Positions 59,159 to 64,000 of a stretch of 64,000 nucleotides of DNA are shown here, one piece after another; the first letter of the stretch is position 1; each line of letters begins with the position of its first letter. The stretch is from Pedobacter jeongneungensis (GTDB taxonomy: Bacteria; Bacteroidota; Bacteroidia; Sphingobacteriales; Sphingobacteriaceae): contig NZ_AYMG01000034.1 of the NCBI RefSeq assembly GCF_000633455.1, positions 1 to 64,000 on the forward strand, written 5' to 3'. The notes under the pieces were generated by a model. It was given only the letters and a program-made list of their open reading frames with translations. It searched no databases and had not been told where the DNA came from. The translations under genes were made by a program, and so were the position numbers.

Positions 59159-60615
59159 TATTTCAGTTTTTCAAGTATTAATTCATTTAATTTTTTAGCA
59201 TCGGCTTTACCTTTAGCTAGTTTCATTACATCGCCAACAAATAAACCTAAAACGCCTTTTTTACCTTTCTTATATGCATCTACCTGTTGTGGATATTTAT
59301 TTAACACTTCATCAATAAAACCACTCAATTCATCTCCATTTTCAGAAATAAGCAAGTTCAATGATTGAGCAAGATCAGTAACATTTGTATTGCCCTGCTG
59401 TTCTAAAGCAGGTAATAATTGTTGAATAGCAATTTGCTGGGTAATTTTTTTATCATCAACCAGGTTAATTGCCTCAGCCAATTGTGGAGGATTTACATTA
59501 AAATCAGTGATGGCAATTCCTTTTTCATTTAAAACAGCCCTTATTGGACCAATTAACCAGTTGATCAGGCTTTTTTTATTGTTTACAAGAGATTGCGCTT
59601 CGTTAAAGTAATTTAGCAGATCCAAATCCTCTGCAAATAATGCTGCATCGGCCTTGCTGATTCCAAATTCAGCAATCATTTGCTTGGAAATTTCATTTGG
59701 CAGAGCCGGCATTAACGATTTGATCTCTGCCAGCCATTCATCCGAAATATGAATAGGCTGTAAATCAGGATCAGAAAAATAACGGTAATCGTTGGCTTCT
59801 TCTTTCGTACGCATTGGAGAAGTAGTGCCTTTATCAGCATCAAAATTCAAGGTACTCTGGATAATCCGTCCACCATTATTGATCACCTCTACCTGACGGC
59901 CAAATTCAAAATCCATAGCCCTACGTACGTTGCGCATTGAGTTTAGGTTTTTTACTTCGCAGCGGGTGCCAAACTCAGTAGTACCCTGCGGACGTATTGA
60001 AATATTGGCATCGCAACGCAAACTGCCCTCTTCCATGTTGCCATCACTCACATTTAAATGCCTTACCAGTTTCCTGATTTCGCTCAGTAATACCGAAGCT
60101 TCTTCCGAACTGCGGATATCTGGCTCGGTTACAATCTCAATCAAAGGTACACCGGCACGGTTTAAATCAACCAGCGAATAGTTATCATCCTGATCGTGGA
60201 TGCTTTTACCAGCATCTTCTTCTAAATGGATCCGGTTAATACCGATCTTTTTTGTAGAACCATCAGCAAGCTGAAGTTCCAAAAAGCCATTTATACATAT
60301 CGGCTGATTGTCCTGTGTAATCTGATAGCCTTTTGGCAGATCGGCATAGAAATAATTTTTTCTATCGAAATGGTTAACCTGGTTGATGTTGCAATTTAAA
60401 GCCAGACCAATACGGATGGCTTTTGCTACCACTTCTTTATTAAGCTTAGGTAATGCACCAGGCAAGGCTAGTGAAACAGTTGATATATTTTGATTAGGCA
60501 AAGCCCCGAAAGATGCACTATCAGCAGAAAATATTTTAGTGTTTGTATTTAACTGAACGTGTATTTCCAGTCCTGAAACGAGTTCGTAATTGTTTTCGGA
60601 TGTTCCTAAACTCAT
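59158..60615 (-). CDS. gatB: Aspartyl/glutamyl-tRNA amidotransferase subunit B
   Basis: A 485-aa subunit of GatCAB, which makes Gln-tRNA (and Asn-tRNA) from mischarged Glu/Asp-tRNA. NYELVSGLEIHVQLNTNTKI FSADS at the start, NRAGVPLIEIVTEPDIRSSE, LRCDANISIRPQG and EANDYRYFSDPDLQPI are conserved GatB blocks. GatA/GatC are not in the window. Confidence 0.96.
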   Translation of the reverse strand: MSLGTSENNYELVSGLEIHVQLNTNTKIFSADSASFGALPNQNISTVSLALPGALPKLNKEVVAKAIRIGLALNCNINQVNHFDRKNYFYADLPKGYQITQDNQPICINGFLELQLADGSTKKIGINRIHLEEDAGKSIHDQDDNYSLVDLNRAGVPLIEIVTEPDIRSSEEASVLLSEIRKLVRHLNVSDGNMEEGSLRCDANISIRPQGTTEFGTRCEVKNLNSMRNVRRAMDFEFGRQVEVINNGGRIIQSTLNFDADKGTTSPMRTKEEANDYRYFSDPDLQPIHISDEWLAEIKSLMPALPNEISKQMIAEFGISKADAALFAEDLDLLNYFNEAQSLVNNKKSLINWLIGPIRAVLNEKGIAITDFNVNPPQLAEAINLVDDKKITQQIAIQQLLPALEQQGNTNVTDLAQSLNLLISENGDELSGFIDEVLNKYPQQVDAYKKGKKGVLGLFVGDVMKLAKGKADAKKLNELILEKLK

Positions 60616-60760
60616 ATAAAAATGATGCCTTTAAATGTATTATGCAGGCAAATATAGTTAAAGAATGTTAAAAGAGATTGCCGCAATTAAACTACGCTGT
60701 AATGGAGATGTCTATTTCAGTAATTAAACACACACAAGAAACCTTTAATTAAAAAAACGT

Positions 60761-61348
60761 ATGAAAAAGTTAGTTTTATTTGCCGCAGTTTTGATGGTTT
60801 CATTATCCGGCATAAATAGTGCAAAAGCCCAGGTTAGCTTAAATATCAATATCGGTTCGCAACCAGTTTGGGGCCCAACAGGTTATGATCATGTAGATTA
60901 TTATTATTTCCCTGATATAGATGCTTATTATTATGTGCCTTCTGGCCAATACATCTATGCCAACGGTGGTCGCTGGGTTTGGACAAACAGTTTACCTGCA
61001 CAATATGGAAACTTTGATTTATACCGCGCTTATAAAGTGGTAATTAATGAGCCTAAACCCTATTTGAGAAATAACATATATGTAACCAGATATAGTAAAT
61101 ATAAAAACTATGGTGGCCGTCAAACCATTATTAGGGATAGTAGAGATACTAAGTACTATGTTGTAAAAGGACATCCAAATTATAATCAAAGGCCTACAGT
61201 TGTAGTACGTAATAACAACCGTCCTACCCGTGTAGTGGAAAGAAATGTTACAAGACCCGCTCAAAACGGTCGCCCACAACGTAACGATAATAAAAATAAC
61301 CGCCCTGAAAGAAACCGTGGAGAAGGTCGTGGGAACGAACGCCATTAA
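60761..61348 (+). CDS. Secreted Tyr-rich basic protein, copy 1
   Basis: A 195-aa protein with signal ending near INSAKAQ. The body has YDHVDYYYFPDIDAYYYVPS GQYIYANGGRWVWTNSLPAQ Y, and the last about 60 residues are Arg/Asn/Pro-rich (NNRPTRVVERNVTRPAQNGR). It is paralogous to the next gene and probably binds polymers or the cell wall; no family known to me. Confidence 0.75.
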   Translation: MKKLVLFAAVLMVSLSGINSAKAQVSLNINIGSQPVWGPTGYDHVDYYYFPDIDAYYYVPSGQYIYANGGRWVWTNSLPAQYGNFDLYRAYKVVINEPKPYLRNNIYVTRYSKYKNYGGRQTIIRDSRDTKYYVVKGHPNYNQRPTVVVRNNNRPTRVVERNVTRPAQNGRPQRNDNKNNRPERNRGEGRGNERH

Positions 61349-61369
61349 ATTAATATTTAGTTTTGAGAA

Positions 61370-61397
61370 GGGAGTGCCGGGAGGTACTCCCTTTTTT
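61370..61397 (+). terminator. Intrinsic terminator between the paralogs
   Basis: GGGAGTGCC / GGTACTCCC hairpin (one mismatch) followed by TTTTTT, 22 bases after the stop of copy 1. Confidence 0.85.
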
Positions 61398-61471
61398 CAT
61401 ATCTCTGTTACAATAGAAGTTTTGGCACAGCGTTTGAATTACTGAAGTACACACAAATAAAATAGATTATT

Positions 61472-61975
61472 ATGAAAAAGCTATTCATCATCTCCGCGAT
61501 TTTAGGTATCGTGGCTTTAACATCTAATCAATCTAACGCTCAGGTAAGTATTAATTTAAATATTGGCGCACAACCTGCCTGGGTTCCTGCAGGCTATCAG
61601 AGCGTTGATTATTATTATCTTCCAGAAGTACAATCCTATTATTATGTTCCGCAAAGACAATTTGTTTATTTGAACGGAAACAGGTGGACACGTTCGAGGT
61701 ACTTGCCGGCCAGATACAGAGGTTATGATTTACATCACGGACGAAAAATTGTAATGTATGGCAACAGCCCCTACCGCAACTATAATTCGCATAGGGTTAC
61801 TTACGCGAGCAGAACCAATTACTATCGCTCATCTTATGGAGGCGGTGATAGGATCAGATACCGCGCACCAAGAAATAATTATAGATCTTATCATGTAGAT
61901 AACAGGCATCACGACAGAAGGGTAAATTCAAGTTTATTCTCCAGAGGACACCGAGAAAAACATGGCAGACATTAA
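61472..61975 (+). CDS. Secreted Tyr-rich basic protein, copy 2
   Basis: A 167-aa protein with signal peptide (LGIVALTSNQSNAQ) and the same opening as copy 1: VSINLNIGAQPAWVPAGYQS VDYYYLPEVQSYYYVPQRQF VYLNGNRW. The tail is Arg/Tyr/His-rich. A terminator follows. Tandem duplication with own transcription. Confidence 0.75.
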   Translation: MKKLFIISAILGIVALTSNQSNAQVSINLNIGAQPAWVPAGYQSVDYYYLPEVQSYYYVPQRQFVYLNGNRWTRSRYLPARYRGYDLHHGRKIVMYGNSPYRNYNSHRVTYASRTNYYRSSYGGGDRIRYRAPRNNYRSYHVDNRHHDRRVNSSLFSRGHREKHGRH

Positions 61976-61980
61976 AATAA

Positions 61981-62006
61981 AAAAGAGGCTTTAGGGCCTC
62001 TTTTTT
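61981..62006 (+). terminator. Terminator between copy 2 and alaS
   Basis: AAAAGAGGC pairs with GCCTCTTTTTT across TTTAGG. The stem runs in both directions, so it can serve both convergent genes. Confidence 0.85.
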
Positions 62007-62039
62007 ATTTTAAACACATTTGATTTATTTCAGTGATCA

Positions 62040-64000
62040 TTAATTATGTGGAATAAAACTTTCTGCTTTTTCCAGAACGACTTTTAACCCTGCCGGATTT
62101 TTACCCCCTGCGGTAGCATAAAAAGGTTGTCCACCGCCGCCGCCCTGAATTTCTTTACCCAATTCGCGGACAATATTTGAAGCGTTTAATCCTTTTTTAA
62201 CCAAATGATCAGCAAGCATTACAGTTATGCCTGGCTTACCATCAATCTCAGTAGTAAAGACAAGGAATAGGTTGTCGATCATGTCTTTTAGAGAAAAAGC
62301 CAGGTTTTTAACAGCCTCAGCACTTTGCAGATCAATGTGTTTTGCAATTAAGTTGATTCCGTTAATTCCCCTTACATGATGTACAATTTCATGTTTTAAG
62401 GTATTTACGCGTTCTATTGTCGATTTTTCGATTTCCTTTTTCAGTTTCGCATTTTCATCCAATAAAGCCTGAACAGAAGCGGATAAATCCTTACTTCCGT
62501 TTAATAATGCTTTTAAATGACCTAATTCTTTTCTCTGATCCAAGAAATATTGTTCTGCTTTATCAGCAGTGATGGCCTCAATACGACGTACACCTGCGGC
62601 AACAGCACTTTCAGAAATAATTTTGAATGAACCGATCTGTCCGGTAGCTTTTACGTGTGTACCCCCGCAAAGTTCTTTAGAGAAATGATCGTCAAAAGTA
62701 ATCATGCGGACAAAATCGCCATATTTTTCACCAAATAAAGCCGTTACGCCACTTTCAATAGCATCCTGATAAGGAACATTTCTTTGCTCCTTTAATTTAA
62801 TATTCTGGCGGATTTTTTGGTTTACAATCACTTCAATCTGAGCCAATTCTTCGTCAGTTACCTTCGCGAAATGAGAAAAATCGAAACGCAGGTAATCAGC
62901 ATTTACCAATGAACCTTTTTGGTTAACATGTTTACCTAAAACCTGTTTAAGGGCTGCATGCAATAAGTGAGTTGCCGAGTGGTTATCTTCCGTTAAAACA
63001 CGTTTATCTTCATCTACAACTGCCCAAAATTTACCTTCTAAATGATCAGGCAATATATCTGTAAAATGAACCGTTAGTCCATTTTCCTTTTTAGTATCGG
63101 TAATATCTACCCAGAATTGACGGCTATGGTCTTCTAAACGGCCGGTATCTCCTACCTGACCACCACTTTCTGCATAAAAAGGTGTTTGACGTAAAACAAT
63201 CTGATATTGTTCTTTACCTTTGGCTTTAACTTTACGGTATTTTAAAATCTCGGTTTCAATTTCTAAATCATCATAACCCACAAATTCGCTTTGATCTTCT
63301 GTATTAACCACAATCCAATCACCTGTATCAATGGCTGTTGCGGCGCGGCTATCGTCTTTTTGTTTTTTCAAAGCTTGCTCATAGCCTGTTAAATCAACAC
63401 TCCAGCCTTTTTCTCTTGCCATTAACTCAGTTAAATCGATCGGGAAACCAAAAGTATCTGATAATTCAAAAGCAAAAGCGCCTTCCACTACATTATTAGC
63501 AGCCTGATATCTCTCAAAACGCTGGATTCCCATAGATAAAGTCCTTAAAAATGAGACTTCTTCTTCTAAAACTACTTTCTGAACAAAATCCTGTTGTGAA
63601 ATCAATTCATCAAATACCCCTTTAAACTGCTCTGCCAATAAAGGTACCAATTGGTTTAAAAACGGCTCTTTAAAGTTCAAAAAAGTGTAAGCGTAACGTA
63701 CGGCACGACGTAAAATCCTGCGGATTACATAACCTGCTTTATTATTTGAAGGTAACTGCCCATCGGCAATGACAAACGATATAGCACGGATATGATCAGC
63801 CATTACCCGCATAGCGATGTCTGTTTTTTCATCGGCACCGTATTTTATTCCCGCTTTGTCAGAAATAAACTGGATCATTGGCTGGAAAACATCAGTATCG
63901 TAATTTGAAGTTTTTTCCTGTAATACACGCACCAAACGTTCAAAACCCATTCCGGTATCAACATGTTTAGCTGGTAAACTTTGTAATGAACCATCTTTTA
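62040..64000 (-). CDS. alaS: Alanyl-tRNA synthetase, 3' part, runs off right edge
   Basis: The frame is open to the right edge of the window, so the first about 230 residues are missing (the visible start ...KHVDTGMGFERLVRVLQEK is internal). It contains NADYLRFDFSHFAKVTDEEL with the editing-domain motif HSATHLLHAALKQVLG and the LCGGTHVKATGQIGSFKII zinc/editing block, and the C-Ala domain with GGGGQPFYATAGGKN. It charges tRNA-Ala and removes mischarged Ser and Gly. Confidence 0.97.
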   Translation of the reverse strand, partial: KDGSLQSLPAKHVDTGMGFERLVRVLQEKTSNYDTDVFQPMIQFISDKAGIKYGADEKTDIAMRVMADHIRAISFVIADGQLPSNNKAGYVIRRILRRAVRYAYTFLNFKEPFLNQLVPLLAEQFKGVFDELISQQDFVQKVVLEEEVSFLRTLSMGIQRFERYQAANNVVEGAFAFELSDTFGFPIDLTELMAREKGWSVDLTGYEQALKKQKDDSRAATAIDTGDWIVVNTEDQSEFVGYDDLEIETEILKYRKVKAKGKEQYQIVLRQTPFYAESGGQVGDTGRLEDHSRQFWVDITDTKKENGLTVHFTDILPDHLEGKFWAVVDEDKRVLTEDNHSATHLLHAALKQVLGKHVNQKGSLVNADYLRFDFSHFAKVTDEELAQIEVIVNQKIRQNIKLKEQRNVPYQDAIESGVTALFGEKYGDFVRMITFDDHFSKELCGGTHVKATGQIGSFKIISESAVAAGVRRIEAITADKAEQYFLDQRKELGHLKALLNGSKDLSASVQALLDENAKLKKEIEKSTIERVNTLKHEIVHHVRGINGINLIAKHIDLQSAEAVKNLAFSLKDMIDNLFLVFTTEIDGKPGITVMLADHLVKKGLNASNIVRELGKEIQGGGGGQPFYATAGGKNPAGLKVVLEKAESFIPHN

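Noticed and set aside
1..64000. CRISPR arrays, tRNA and rRNA genes
   Set aside because: No regularly spaced repeats with unique spacers and no tRNA- or rRNA-like sequence were noticed by eye; a tRNAscan or Infernal run would be needed to exclude them.

Overview
The window looks like chromosomal DNA of a member of the Bacteroidota, most likely Sphingobacteriaceae (Pedobacter-like). The reasons are AT-rich sequence with almost no Shine-Dalgarno sites, TTTG / TAnnTTTG-type promoters, many SCKK-type lipoproteins, TonB receptors with cobalamin riboswitches, and abundant small palindromic intergenic repeats. This placement is inference from style and protein families, not from a marker-gene search.

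Layout. 0-11.9 kb: a FUSC transporter, a possible structured transcript, a toxin-antitoxin pair whose YafQ-like toxin carries an in-frame stop, a PIN-PhoH ATPase, a Tet-type MFS exporter, gyrA, and two paralogous secreted TPR proteins. 11.9-20.05 kb: an 8.1-kb prophage with about 21 tightly packed genes, all on the minus strand, inserted in a dif-like Xer site. 20.1-36.4 kb: ordinary chromosome (endonuclease V, hemF, MFS, MATE, truC, HDAC-like, bestrophin, kynureninase, AAG glycosylase, methionine-sulfoxide reductase and others). 37.1-51.3 kb: two cobalamin-riboswitch operons for vitamin B12 capture and salvage. 51.4-64 kb: a serine hydrolase, an NtrC-type regulator, a ClC channel, a pseudouridine synthase, a PhoB-type regulator, a TlpA-type lipoprotein, gatB, two Tyr-rich secreted paralogs, and the 3' part of alaS, cut by the right edge.

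The most interesting object is the prophage. It has a phiX174-gpA-like HUH replication protein (motifs HAH and YVTKY), a GH73-like lysin, a capsid-protein candidate of about 250 aa, many single-pass membrane proteins, and no recognisable integrase, terminase or Zot-like ATPase. It is bounded by an exact 19-bp direct repeat consisting of a XerD-type arm plus a 6-bp centre. The outer right half-site completes a good dif (11-6-11); the inner left half-site is degenerate. That is the pattern expected if a circular phage genome of about 8,112 nt was inserted by host XerC/XerD. An inverted second copy of the XerD arm lies 26 bp inside the left end, so single-stranded phage DNA could fold into a hairpin attachment site as in CTXphi. 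The gene set resembles a membrane-containing ssDNA phage (FLiP-like, Finnlakeviridae) more than a filamentous phage. This combination is the best candidate for a poorly described system here.

In the B12 region, operon A (riboswitch, TonB receptor, two or three propeller lipoproteins of BtuG type, two further surface lipoproteins) should act at the cell surface. Operon B (riboswitch, BtuB-like receptor, DUF6580-like membrane protein, BtuF-like protein without a signal peptide, a small secreted protein, Sir2, DUF71 ATPase) should cover uptake and intracellular salvage. The two riboswitch leaders share identical downstream blocks, one of which can pair with the aptamer core.
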